Source: Streptomyces sp. NBC_00443 (lineage in GTDB: Bacteria > Actinomycetota > Actinomycetes > Streptomycetales > Streptomycetaceae). From it: a DNA stretch of 64,000 bases. Positions 52,763 through 63,338 of the stretch are shown here, piece after piece; within the stretch, counting starts at the first letter, position 1, and the number at the start of each line of letters is the position of its first letter. Made by a program: the position numbers and the translations under genes. Where the stretch lies: assembly GCF_036014175.1 (NCBI RefSeq), contig NZ_CP107917.1, positions 4,154,001-4,218,000 on the forward strand, read 5' to 3'. Below the pieces are notes generated by a model. The model saw nothing but the letters and a program-made list of their open reading frames with translations, searched no databases and had not been told where the DNA came from.

Positions 52763-53320
52763 TCAAGCGCCGGACGGGCTGGACTGCCTGGACCGGGGTC
52801 TGAGCGTGGCCGCCAATGCCCTCACCCCCACTCTCGTGCGCGTCGCCACCAACTGCCCGTCCTGCGGGTACGCGTGCCACGTCCGCCAGTGCATCTGACC
52901 CTCGTGGTGCTGGGCCAGTATCGCGGTGAAGGCGTGCGGGCTGCCGGGGAAGACGCCGGCGAGGCCGTGCGGGTGGTCGGAGACCAGGGCGAGCAACTCC
53001 TGGGCGCGGCCCGCGAACTGCCCCGGTAACAGGACCTCCACCCGGGCCGCGAACTCGTACTCCCAGTCGCCCGCCCGCTTGGCCACGCCGAGCGGAAGGG
53101 GCGTGCTGCTGCCGGGCATACAGGCCACCGTCTCCGAGCAGATGCCCCGGTCCTCCTCCAGGAGTACCTGGTGGGACGCACCGAGCAGTCTCAACTGGAG
53201 CTTCGTCCCGGTCAGTTCGAGGTCGAGTGTGGCCAGCGCGGGCAGCGGCTCCCGCCCCAGGGCCCAGGCGAGGTCGGCCGCGCGCGTGTCGGTGTAGGCG
53301 GTGTTCAGGGTCGTGAGCAT
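52763..53320 (-). CDS. DUF2617-family protein
   Basis: 185 aa, soluble. It matches the DUF2617 pattern (LATLDLELTGTKLQLRLLGASHQVLLE; EVLLPGQFAGRAQELLALVSDHPHGLAGVFPGSPHAFTAIL; MHWRTWHAYPQDGQLVATRTRV). No function is known to me. ATG 53320 is chosen because upstream residues in the frame look non-coding. Confidence 0.8.
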   Translation of the reverse strand: MLTTLNTAYTDTRAADLAWALGREPLPALATLDLELTGTKLQLRLLGASHQVLLEEDRGICSETVACMPGSSTPLPLGVAKRAGDWEYEFAARVEVLLPGQFAGRAQELLALVSDHPHGLAGVFPGSPHAFTAILAQHHEGQMHWRTWHAYPQDGQLVATRTRVGVRALAATLRPRSRQSSPSGA

Positions 53321-53624
53321 GGGTCGGCTCCGCAAGCACGCAAAGAAAGGGAGGGAGGGTGTCGGTCTCCGGCGGCGCACCCCGGCCGACACCGGGAGGG
53401 ACGGCCCGGTCAGCCCAGTCGGCCGGTCAGAAGGGGTGTCCGCGGGACGTCCGAGAGGCTGCGTTGGTGATTTTCAGGGAATCATGAAGTGTGGCGCCGC
53501 CACAGCGTTTTTACCCAAGTTCGTAGGGTTTCCATCCCTCAGAGGGCTTATCAGCTCAACTGTTCAACTCCGGCGTACGCCTCTGAGGGCGGGGCGTGCG
53601 CCGGTGCGCCGGTGTGAACACGAA
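53321..53624. other. gene-free region upstream of the DUF2617 gene
   Basis: No coding frame is supported between DUF2617 and the Cys/Gly-rich protein gene (53321-53700). A short hairpin TGTGGC/GCCACA lies at 53490-53504 and a T5 run at 53508-53513. Apart from the terminator at 53625-53655 I see nothing else. Confidence 0.55.
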
Positions 53625-53655
53625 AGCGGGGCCGGTCCCAGGTACCGGCCCCGCT
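53625..53655 (-). terminator. terminator after the Cys/Gly-rich protein gene
   Basis: AGCGGGGCCGGT (53625-53636) pairs perfectly with ACCGGCCCCGCT (53644-53655), 45 bp past the stop at 53701 in the direction of transcription. Confidence 0.75.
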
Positions 53656-53700
53656 CCATGTGGATGCGTTCCCCTGCTCGGGGAGCTCAGCTGCCCCGTG

Positions 53701-53967
53701 TCAGCTGCCTCCGCCACCGCATCCGCCCCCTCCTCCGCCCCCTCCTCCGCAGGACGACCCGCCTCCGCATGACGAGCCGCCCCCGCAGGACGAACCACCG
53801 CTGTCTCCCCCGCCGGCCCACCAGCTGCCGCTGCTGCCGCTGCTGTCGTGCGAGCGACTCCTGCGGCTGTGCGAGCGGTTGGCCGACCGTGAGCCGCCGC
53901 GCACGGCGGACACGAAGATCAACACAAAGACGACTGCGACCAGCGCCAGAACGAATCCTGTGATCAT
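53701..53967 (-). CDS. small single-helix membrane protein with Cys/Gly-rich tail
   Basis: 88 aa: one hydrophobic helix (MITGFVLALVAVVFVLIFVS), an Arg/Ser-rich stretch, and a C-terminal tail with repeated SSCGGG units ending in a nine-glycine run and CGGGGS. Four cysteines stand in near-identical repeats. ATG 53967 has AAGGAGG upstream. A metal-binding or wall-associated role is possible, but nothing supports a specific function. Confidence 0.75.
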   Translation of the reverse strand: MITGFVLALVAVVFVLIFVSAVRGGSRSANRSHSRRSRSHDSSGSSGSWWAGGGDSGGSSCGGGSSCGGGSSCGGGGGGGGGCGGGGS

Positions 53968-54116
53968 GGCGTCAGCCTCCTTCCGTTCCCCCGAAGCGGA
54001 CCGTGGCGTCCCCCCGTGGGCGCCTACCGCTCGGTGCGTGGGAGGGAGATGCCCGGCCGCCTCACGGCCCAAAGCAGAGTTGAGGAACTCCAGAGCTTGG
54101 GCGCAGGATGGCCGCC

Positions 54117-55298
54117 ATGACCTCCAGCTCCCGCCCCCTGCTCAACCGCCGGCTCGCCGAGTTCGGGACGACGATCTTCGCCGAGATGTCCGCGCTGGCC
54201 CTGCAGACCGGGTCCATCAACCTGGGTCAGGGTTTCCCCGACACGGACGGCCCCGAGGAGGTCCGTGAGGCGGCCGTACGGGCCCTGCGCGACGGGCGCG
54301 GCAACCAGTACCCGCCGGGCCCCGGAGTCCCCGAGCTGCGCACCGCGATCGCCGCGCACCAGCAGCGGCGCTACGGGCTGTCGTACGACCCCGACACCGA
54401 GGTCCTGGTGACCGCAGGCGCCACCGAAGCCATCGCCGCCGCCCTGCTCGCGCTCGTCGAGCCCGGCGACGAGGTCATCGCGTTCGAGCCGTACTACGAC
54501 TCCTACGCGGCCTGTATCGCCATGGCGGGCGGCACGCGCGTGCCGGTCACCCTGCGGCCGGGCGCGGGACGTTTCCGGCTCGACCTCGACGAGCTGCGCG
54601 CCGCCGTCACCGACCGCACCCGGTTGCTGTTGATCAACACCCCGCACAACCCGACCGGCACGGTCCTCACCCGCGAGGAACTGGCCGCGATCGCGGAGCT
54701 GGCCGTGGAGCGGGACCTGCTGGTGGTGACCGACGAGGTGTACGAGCACCTGGTCTTCGACGACGCCGAGCATCTGCCGCTCGCCGCGTTCCCGGGCATG
54801 CGGGAGCGGACGGTGTCCATCGGGTCGGCGGGCAAGACCTTCTCCTTCACCGGCTGGAAGGTCGGCTGGCTGACCTCGACGTCGGCCCTGGTCACGGCGG
54901 TGCGCTCGGCGAAGCAGTACCTGACGTACGTCGCGTCGGGGCCGTTCCAGTACGCGGTCGCCGAGGCACTGGCCCTGCCCGACAGCTACTTCGCGGCCTT
55001 CCGTGACGACATGCTGGTCAAGCGGGACCTGCTGGCAGGGGGGCTGGCGGAGGCGGGCTTCGAGGTCTTCAGGCCCGCGGGCACGTACTTCGTCACGACC
55101 GACATCCGCCCCCTCGGTGAGACGGACGGTTTCGCCTTCTGCCGTGCCCTGCCGGAGCGGGCCGGGGTGGTCGCCATCCCCAACGCGGTCTTCTACGACC
55201 ACCGGGAGGCGGGGGCGCCGTTCGTCCGGTTCGCGTTCTGCAAGCGGACGGAGGTCCTTCAGGAGGCGGTGAAGCGGCTCAAGTCCCTGGCGGGCTGA
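54117..55298 (+). CDS. class I/II PLP aminotransferase
   Basis: 393 aa from ATG 54117 (AGGA upstream; ATG 54108 is also possible). Family motifs: INLGQGFPDTDGPEEV, RGNQYPPGPGVPELR, VTAGATEAIAAALLALVEPGDEV, TPHNPTGTVLTREEL, VTDEVYEHLVFD and the PLP-lysine region GSAGKTFSFTGWKVGW. The pattern is that of N-succinyldiaminopimelate/kynurenine-type aminotransferases; substrate not determined. Confidence 0.92.
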   Translation: MTSSSRPLLNRRLAEFGTTIFAEMSALALQTGSINLGQGFPDTDGPEEVREAAVRALRDGRGNQYPPGPGVPELRTAIAAHQQRRYGLSYDPDTEVLVTAGATEAIAAALLALVEPGDEVIAFEPYYDSYAACIAMAGGTRVPVTLRPGAGRFRLDLDELRAAVTDRTRLLLINTPHNPTGTVLTREELAAIAELAVERDLLVVTDEVYEHLVFDDAEHLPLAAFPGMRERTVSIGSAGKTFSFTGWKVGWLTSTSALVTAVRSAKQYLTYVASGPFQYAVAEALALPDSYFAAFRDDMLVKRDLLAGGLAEAGFEVFRPAGTYFVTTDIRPLGETDGFAFCRALPERAGVVAIPNAVFYDHREAGAPFVRFAFCKRTEVLQEAVKRLKSLAG

Positions 55299-55306
55299 GC
55301 GCTCGC

Positions 55307-55331
55307 GCCCGTCCACAGCCTGTGGACGGGC
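55307..55331 (+). terminator. terminator of the aminotransferase gene
   Basis: GCCCGTCCACA (55307-55317) pairs perfectly with TGTGGACGGGC (55321-55331), 9 bp after the stop codon. Confidence 0.85.
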
Positions 55332-55411
55332 CCGGACGGCACAAACCCGGCCCGGCACGCGACCGTGATGGCCGGTGCCCTGGCCGGGCTCTGCCGAATC
55401 GGTGTCGAGGA

Positions 55412-55939
55412 CTACTCCTCGTCGTCCTCGGGCTTGTCCGCCTCGTTGATCTCCTGCTCCAGGCCGAGCTGCTCGACGAGCCACTTGTCGAACTCGATGG
55501 CGGCCCGCACCCAGCTGACCGTCGACGAGACGAAGTGCTCCAAGCTCACGCCGGTGCCGATCAGCATCTGTGCCTCGCCGATCAGGCGGACGGTGCCGTC
55601 GTCGTGCGTGTGGCTGTAGACCTTGGGCCACAGGGTCCGGCGGTTCCAGTCGTCGATCGACTCGAGGAGCAGCGGCTTCTCGTCGATCTTGTGGGGCCGG
55701 TCGTAGAACGTCCGCACCGAGAAGACCTGCTGGTCTCCTTCGCCGCGGAACATGAAGTACGTACGGAACTGCTCCCACGGCGCCGCGAGGTCACCCTCGT
55801 CGTCGACGACGTACTTCAGCTCCATCTGGTCGAGGAGCTGCTTCACGAGGTCCTGATCCGGGACAACGGGTCCGGGCGGTGGCCCGGGCTCCGGCTGCTG
55901 GCCCCCGAAGTTCGGGATCGAGGACGGGTCGATGCTCAC
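55412..55939 (-). CDS. YbjN-domain protein
   Basis: 175 aa from GTG 55939 (GAAGGGAAA upstream). A Pro-rich lead is followed by the YbjN/secretion-chaperone-like fold (LVKQLLDQMELKYVVDDEGDLAAPW; YFMFRGEGDQQVFSVRTFYDRP; AQMLIGTGVSLEHFVSSTVSWVRAAIEFDKWL) and an acidic tail (EINEADKPEDDEE). A conserved actinobacterial protein of unknown role. Confidence 0.85.
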   Translation of the reverse strand: MSIDPSSIPNFGGQQPEPGPPPGPVVPDQDLVKQLLDQMELKYVVDDEGDLAAPWEQFRTYFMFRGEGDQQVFSVRTFYDRPHKIDEKPLLLESIDDWNRRTLWPKVYSHTHDDGTVRLIGEAQMLIGTGVSLEHFVSSTVSWVRAAIEFDKWLVEQLGLEQEINEADKPEDDEE

Positions 55940-56075
55940 CGTGATTTTCCCTTCGTACGGATTCCGCCATCCTCCCCCATGCGGGGAGGGGGGTGGCAAG
56001 CCCGGACAGGGCCTGTCTGCCCTCGGCTGACATGATCTGGCCTGTCGCGACGGACCAGGGCGGAAGGCGGGGGTC

Positions 56076-56570
56076 ATGTCCGGAACACAGGTAGGCGCAC
56101 AGGAGCCCCGCGGCCGCACCAGATGGTCGAGGTTCGCCGCGATCGTGGCACTGCCGGGGCTGGTGCTGGCGGGCCTCATGGCCTTGGTGGTGATGTGGGT
56201 GGTGGCGGACGACCCGCCCCGCTCCGGTCCCGACACGGTCTCCTGCCCGGACGCCCTGCACTTCGGCGGGGCCGAGCTGCCGGACGGCGCCGAGGTCGTC
56301 GGGTCATGCAGGACGCAAGGGTTCCAGGACATCCATTACAGCGCGACCTTCCGCATGCCGCGCGCCGACGTCCCGGGCTGGCTCAAGGAGACCTATCCGG
56401 ACGCGCCGGCGCCCGGGGCGAAGTTCTGCGGCGCCGTGGACGTGGATCTGTGTCTCGATGTGGACGCCCCGGGCGGCCATCCCGACGCGGGCGCCCACGC
56501 GGTGCAGGTGAGGGTCGAGTACGAGGACGCCGACACCGCACTCGTACGCTTCGCCGCGTTCACCATGTGA
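56076..56570 (+). CDS. single-helix exported protein of unknown function
   Basis: 164 aa. Basic N-terminus, one membrane helix (FAAIVALPGLVLAGLMALVVMWVV), then an extracytoplasmic domain with four Cys residues (VSCPDALHFGG; VGSCRTQGFQDIHYSATFRM; FCGAVDVDLCLDVDAPGG) that could form two disulfides. No family recognised. Convergent with clpB. Confidence 0.75.
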   Translation: MSGTQVGAQEPRGRTRWSRFAAIVALPGLVLAGLMALVVMWVVADDPPRSGPDTVSCPDALHFGGAELPDGAEVVGSCRTQGFQDIHYSATFRMPRADVPGWLKETYPDAPAPGAKFCGAVDVDLCLDVDAPGGHPDAGAHAVQVRVEYEDADTALVRFAAFTM

Positions 56571-56606
56571 CCGCGCAACCACGTGACGACGTGACCACGT
56601 AGCGAA

Positions 56607-56633
56607 GGCCCGCCCCGGGATTCGGGGCGGGCC
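56607..56633. terminator. bidirectional terminator between 56076 gene and clpB
   Basis: GGCCCGCCCCG (56607-56617) pairs perfectly with CGGGGCGGGCC (56623-56633) between two convergent stop codons. Confidence 0.85.
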
Positions 56634-56653
56634 GTCCCGCAGCTGCTGCGCGG

Positions 56654-59251
<2,598 letters not shown>

Positions 59252-59311
59252 GTTGGCGTTCTCCTCCTGGCGTCAGCGTCTCCCAGTACTGACTGAGTCA
59301 GCGTACACAAA

Positions 59312-59332
59312 GTTGAGTCTATTCCACTCAAG
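59312..59332. promoter_or_regulatory. HAIR operator (HspR binding site) of clpB
   Basis: GTTGAGT-N7-ACTCAAG on the plus strand matches the HAIR consensus CTTGAGT-N7-ACTCAAG with one mismatch. It lies ~60 bp upstream of the clpB start, and HspR is known to repress clpB and the dnaK operon in Streptomyces. A second inverted repeat (CTGACT/AGTCAG) lies at about 59290-59302, closer to the gene. Confidence 0.85.
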
Positions 59333-59405
59333 GTAGTCCCGGGAGGCCTGGGGCGGCCAGGCCCTGCCGTCAGGTTCCCGCCGGCAGGGCCTAGGGTTCC
59401 GGGCC

Positions 59406-59819
59406 ATGGCGGCACACCCCCAGGATCCTGGCGCGCCGGACGCGCCGTACCTCACCTTCTGGCAGGAGAGACACCTGTGCACCCTGACGACCCTGCGCCC
59501 GGACCTCACTCCGCATGTCGTACCCGTCGGAGTGACATACGACCCTGAGGCGCGGCTTGCTCGGGTGATCGCGAACAAGTCCAGCGCGAAGGTGGGCCAT
59601 GTACGGGCCGCCGGCCCGGACGGCGCCCGGGTCGCGGTCTGCCAGGTGGACGGACGGCGGTGGGCGACGCTGGAGGGCCTGGCACACGTCCGGAACGACC
59701 CCGAGCGGGTCGCGGAAGCGGTACGCCGGTATGCGCAGCGGTACGGGCGCACGCCGCGGCCGAATCCGGACCGCGTGGTGATCGAGATCGATCTGACGCG
59801 GGCGATGGGGCAGGGGTGA
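59406..59819 (+). CDS. PPOX-class F420/FMN-dependent oxidoreductase-like protein
   Basis: 137 aa with the split-barrel fold of the pyridoxamine-phosphate-oxidase class (LTFWQERHLCTLTTLRPDLTPHVVPVGVTYDPEARLARVIANKSSAKVGHVRAAG; VCQVDGRRWATLEGLAHV). The KSSAKVGHV segment resembles F420-binding members. Substrate unknown. Confidence 0.85.
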   Translation: MAAHPQDPGAPDAPYLTFWQERHLCTLTTLRPDLTPHVVPVGVTYDPEARLARVIANKSSAKVGHVRAAGPDGARVAVCQVDGRRWATLEGLAHVRNDPERVAEAVRRYAQRYGRTPRPNPDRVVIEIDLTRAMGQG

Positions 59820-59927
59820 GCCCTGGGACGCGGCCCGAGGGGGCCTGGTTCCCAGTGGCTGGATACCGGGCGACCGGTTTCGGCCACCGCCGGAACAGGG
59901 AGATACGGGTAAATGTCCCCGGAAACT

Positions 59928-59968
59928 GCAGCGGCGTCACCGTGTTCAGGTCACGGTGACGCCGCTGC
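59928..59968. terminator. 17-bp-stem bidirectional terminator
   Basis: The arm 59928-59944 (GCAGCGGCGTCACCGTG) is perfectly complementary to 59952-59968, loop TTCAGGT, between two convergent genes. Confidence 0.85.
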
Positions 59969-60009
59969 GGGGAAGCACCTGAGCGATCTGTTACGACGGG
60001 GGAATCGCG

Positions 60010-60345
60010 TCAGGCACTGCGGGGGGTGGCTGAGATGGTCCTTGGGGCCGGGGCCTCCGGCTCCACCAGGCGGTGGTCGCGCTGATCGAGATTGACGAAG
60101 ATCATTCCGTACCGGATGGCGCACCTGACGGGTTGCGGTGCCCCCCGAGGCCGTCGCAGACACCGGTAAGCCCGTACGTCCTCGTCGTCGTCCCGCGTGA
60201 CGACCACCGGTTCTCCGAAGACGGTCACCATCAACGAGTCACCGGAGTGGGGGATCGCGGTGACCAGGTCGATGAAGTGCCAGCCGGAGCGGTAGGCGGT
60301 GGCCATTTCCCGGCGGAAGGAGCGGTCGTCGGGTGGGGTGGTCAT
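60010..60345 (-). CDS. small Rieske-like protein lacking the cluster ligands
   Basis: 111 aa. Residues ~20-100 follow the beginning of a Rieske oxygenase domain: GWHFIDLVTAIPHSGDSLMVTVFGEPVVVTRDDDEDVRAY, then CLRRPRGAPQPVRCAIRYGMIFVNLDQR. In true Rieske proteins this part holds CxH and CxxH cluster ligands; here only single Cys residues remain, so a [2Fe-2S] cluster is unlikely. Its start overlaps the stop of the secreted DSSWP protein gene by 4 bp (ATGA), so the two are coupled. Function unknown. Confidence 0.65.
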   Translation of the reverse strand: MTTPPDDRSFRREMATAYRSGWHFIDLVTAIPHSGDSLMVTVFGEPVVVTRDDDEDVRAYRCLRRPRGAPQPVRCAIRYGMIFVNLDQRDHRLVEPEAPAPRTISATPRSA

Positions 60346-60566
60346 GCCGACTCCCGCTCACCGCTGCTCGCCTCGGCGTTGGCCGGCCAGGAACTGTCCC
60401 CGGCAATCGTGACAGTCTGTGACTGGGTGGGCCAGCTACTGTCCGCTCGCGAGTCGCTCTTCGATTCCGAGAGGCCCCCCAGGACTCCGAAGGCCACAAC
60501 GGTGGAGAAGGCGGCGACAAGAATCGAGCGAAGCATTCTGTTCCGCATAGTCGGCTTCGTCCTCAC
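60342..60566 (-). CDS. small secreted protein with DSSWP repeats
   Basis: 74 aa from GTG 60566 (an ATG at 60548 with GAGGA upstream is equally likely). Signal peptide: MRNRMLRSILVAAFSTVVAF, then GVLGGLSES. The mature part is Ser-rich and contains DSSWP twice, 16 residues apart. It is coupled to the Rieske-like gene and divergent from a LuxR-type regulator. A signal-peptide precursor is conceivable, but this is only a guess from size and context. Confidence 0.7.
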   Translation of the reverse strand: MRTKPTMRNRMLRSILVAAFSTVVAFGVLGGLSESKSDSRADSSWPTQSQTVTIAGDSSWPANAEASSGERESA

Positions 60567-60641
60567 TTGAAGGTCCCCTCTTCCCCCGTCGAGTAAGACG
60601 ATGGCTCATTCGGGCACTTCATGGCCACACGATCGGTGCAT

Positions 60642-60658
60642 CATGTTCCTGCATGTTC
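60642..60658. promoter_or_regulatory. direct repeat CATGTTC in front of the LuxR-type gene
   Basis: CATGTTC occurs at 60642-60648 and 60652-60658, ten bases (one helical turn) apart, 25 bp before the start at 60683, in the divergent promoter region with the DSSWP gene. Candidate regulator site. Confidence 0.4.
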
Positions 60659-60682
60659 AGGACCCTGGGGGGTGGAGATTTG

Positions 60683-61663
60683 GTGACGAATCAGACTAAA
60701 GCGATACATCCCCATGCGATGACCGAGATGTGCGCGGAAGGTGGCCGACTCTATGCGAACGCGCTGCGCACGGGGCGTATCGCACGCACCGACGTGGAGT
60801 CCGTCCCCTGCCTGATGGAGTTCGCCCTGCTCTATCCGGATGCCGACGACCCGAACTGGCTGCGTCCCGTTCCGGCGTCCGTCGCCCTGGCTCAGCGGCT
60901 CAATCCCATCGAGCGGGAGATCTCCGATCGTCGGCGGCTGTCCGTCGACCTGGCCGACGCACTCCAGCCATTCATGGACCTCAGCGCTCAGGTGACGGGT
61001 AGCACGCACTCCATCACTGTGCTGGAGGGCGGGGAGCGGATCAACGCCGCCCTCAATCTGGCCACGGCCCAGTGCCACACCGAAATGCTCACGGTCCAGC
61101 CGAGCAACCGCATCTCGGAGAGCAGCTTGTTGCAGGGCCTGGAGCGGGACCGGCCACTGATCGAACGCGGGGTGCGCATAAGGACCCTCTACCAGCACAC
61201 GGTGCGCCACAACCCGGGGAAGCTGGCCTATGTCGCCCAGCTCTCCGACGGCAAGGTGGAGTACCGCACCATCGACGAGCTGGTCGAGCGCCTGATCATC
61301 TGCGACGAGTCGGTCGCCTTCATCCCCACCCGCGACGACCAGCAGGTGGCCCTGGAGCTGCGCCAGCCCGGGCTCATCCGCTACTTGATCAAGGTCTTCG
61401 AGTTCATGTGGAGCCGCGCGGTTGCGCTGACCGAACACGCGCCCTACGAGACCGCGCCCGACGGCATCACGGAGATCCAGCACTCCATCGCGAAGCTCCT
61501 CGTGGAGGGGCACGTCGACGAGGCGATCGCCCGCCGGCTGGGCATGAACGTGCGCACCTGCCGGGCCCACATCGCCAAGCTGGCCACGGCGCTGGGCAGT
61601 GGGAGCCGTGCTCAACTCGGCTTCCTCATCGCACAGTCCGGAATCCTCGACAACGAGAGCTGA
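60683..61663 (+). CDS. LuxR-type helix-turn-helix regulator with PLD/TrmB-like sensor part
   Basis: 326 aa from GTG 60683 (GGAG six bases upstream). A ~110-residue N-terminal helical part (VPCLMEFALLYPDADDPNWLRPV) is followed by a TrmB/PLD-like segment (GGERINAALNLATAQCHTEMLTVQPSNR; LERDRPLIERGVRIRTLYQHTVRHN). The C-terminal helix-turn-helix is HSIAKLLVEGHVDEAIARRLGMNVRTCRAHIAKLATALGSGSRAQLG. This architecture is common in streptomycetes; ligands are unknown. Related to the convergent gene at 61726. Confidence 0.88.
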   Translation: MTNQTKAIHPHAMTEMCAEGGRLYANALRTGRIARTDVESVPCLMEFALLYPDADDPNWLRPVPASVALAQRLNPIEREISDRRRLSVDLADALQPFMDLSAQVTGSTHSITVLEGGERINAALNLATAQCHTEMLTVQPSNRISESSLLQGLERDRPLIERGVRIRTLYQHTVRHNPGKLAYVAQLSDGKVEYRTIDELVERLIICDESVAFIPTRDDQQVALELRQPGLIRYLIKVFEFMWSRAVALTEHAPYETAPDGITEIQHSIAKLLVEGHVDEAIARRLGMNVRTCRAHIAKLATALGSGSRAQLGFLIAQSGILDNES

Positions 61664-61725
61664 GCGACGGGAGTGCCGTACGGAATCGGTCCGGGCTCGG
61701 CCGGTTCGGGCTCAACCCGGCTGTC

Positions 61726-62793
61726 TCACCGGCCGGTCGGGGTCTCCTGACCGGGCAGACCGGGCACCCGGGGAACCCCGGCCACGCTGATCACCGCGGC
61801 CCCCGACGACGCCCGCGAGCGGTCCAGGCCCACCTGGGCGATACGGACGCCGAGTTGTGTACGGCTCGCCGCGCCCAGCGTTTCCGACAGGCGCGCGATG
61901 TGCGCCCGGCACGTCCGGACGCTTATCCCCAGCCGCTCCGCGATCACCGCGTCCTGGTGCCCCTCGGCGAGCAGCGCCGCGATGGACTGTTCGCGGTGGG
62001 AAATGCCCTCGATGCCGGTGTCGGGCAGGGGCGCGGTCAGCGGGATCGCGAGGCGCCACAGCCGCTCGAAGACCGTGACCAGGTAGTTCACCAGCGCCGG
62101 ATGCCGCAGTTCCAGCGCCATCGTGCGGTCGGCGTTCGCCGGGATGAAGGCCACCGTCCGGTCGAAGAGGATCAGCCGGTCGATCACCTCGTCCAGCGTG
62201 CGGGCCTCCACCGAATCGCCCATCAGTTCAAGGTAGTTCAGCAGCCCCTGGCCGTGCCGCGCCACGTGCGTGTACAGGTCGCGCATCCGCACGCCCCGCC
62301 CGCGCAGCTCCATCGCCCGGTGCAGCCCCTCCGTCAGCTCGTGCTCGGGACGGATGCCGCCGGGCTGCACGGTCAGCACCTGACTGGTGCACGCCTGGGT
62401 CGCCTCGTCCAGCGCGCCCTGGATGCGCGAGTCACCGTCCAGGACCCGGATCGCCGTGCCCTCGACGCCGGACGCCTGCGGCAGCGGGGGACCGAGCCCG
62501 GCGTACCACTCGAAGGCCGCCACCGCCGAGCCCACCCGCCGCTGGCTCGCGCTGACCTCGTCGTACACCCCGCGTAGCAGCCGCGTCATGACCTCCTGCG
62601 GGGAGGTCGGCACCAGCCAGTCCATGTCGTCGGGGTCGGGATGCAGTAGCGCCAGGTCCAGCAGGCAGGGCACCGGCTCCGCGTCCCGGCGCGGCACACG
62701 GCCGCGCCGTACGGCCCGGGAGTACACGCGATCCCCCGCGTCGCACAGTCGGTCGGCACCGTGGGGATGCTCCTCGGTCCCGTGCCCGGCCAT
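61726..62793 (-). CDS. LuxR-type regulator, paralogue of the 60683 gene
   Basis: 355 aa with the same order of parts: VPCLLDLALLHPDPDDMDWLVPT, DGDSRIQGALDEATQACTSQVLTVQPGG, MELRGRGVRMRDLYTHVARHGQGLLNYLELMG, and the helix-turn-helix QSIAALLAEGHQDAVIAERLGISVRTCRAHIARLSETLGAASRTQLG. A Pro/Gly-rich tail is specific to this copy. Start ATG 62793 (GTG 62805 possible; ribosome site weak). Convergent with its paralogue. Confidence 0.86.
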   Translation of the reverse strand: MAGHGTEEHPHGADRLCDAGDRVYSRAVRRGRVPRRDAEPVPCLLDLALLHPDPDDMDWLVPTSPQEVMTRLLRGVYDEVSASQRRVGSAVAAFEWYAGLGPPLPQASGVEGTAIRVLDGDSRIQGALDEATQACTSQVLTVQPGGIRPEHELTEGLHRAMELRGRGVRMRDLYTHVARHGQGLLNYLELMGDSVEARTLDEVIDRLILFDRTVAFIPANADRTMALELRHPALVNYLVTVFERLWRLAIPLTAPLPDTGIEGISHREQSIAALLAEGHQDAVIAERLGISVRTCRAHIARLSETLGAASRTQLGVRIAQVGLDRSRASSGAAVISVAGVPRVPGLPGQETPTGR

Positions 62794-63338
62794 CGCCCCA
62801 TCCACCCCCGGTTCTTGCCTTTCGCCGGCTCGCTCACCTCGGGAGCGCGGTGTCGACCTCTGCCGGGACACCCGGGCCGGGCGTGGCCCTGGTCGACAGG
62901 CCCACCGTGCTCGGCCCGTCGGGCCTACGGTTCGCTCGCGCTTCCGCAGCGCAACTATGCGCGGACCGGCCGTGCTCCGCAACACGGCTCCCACCGGGAC
63001 CAGCGCCGTAAAACACCAGTACGCCCCGGTTCTTACCGGCCTCCGTCCGTCGAGTTGCAACAAGCTGGGGGTGTCATCCCGGCCTTTGCACCGTGCGCTG
63101 CAAAGCACGCCGGCCGGCCGGGCGGCCCGGCCGGCGGCCGACAGGGGCGTGCCGTATGCCTTCGAGGACGGCATCGAGCCCTTGCCACCCCGGCTCGGCG
63201 ATCGGCTGCCCGGCATCCTCGGCGCGGCCGAGGCGGGCCACGTCACACTCGCGAACACCGTCGGGAACGCGCACCGGACAAAGAGACAGGGCCCGCCGGA
63301 AGACCGACGAGCCCTTTCTGCTGAACCGTGCCTGCGCC
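62794..63338. other. 545-bp region without an intact gene
   Basis: Between the LuxR-type gene and the sugar-binding protein no complete gene is supported. The left half should contain the promoter of the 61726 gene; the right half holds the possible gene remnant at 63140-63309. No strong terminator was seen. Confidence 0.5.
63140..63309 (+). pseudogene. possible remnant of a circularly permuted ATP-grasp gene
   Basis: A plus-strand frame reads GVPYAFEDGIEPLPPRLGDRLPG followed by ILGAAEAGHVTLANTVGNA. The second part resembles the AARAGNVTxANAVGNG segment of circularly permuted ATP-grasp (type 2) proteins, but no start, no flanking domain and no continuation are present. If real it is a fragment left by deletion. 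Confidence 0.25.
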
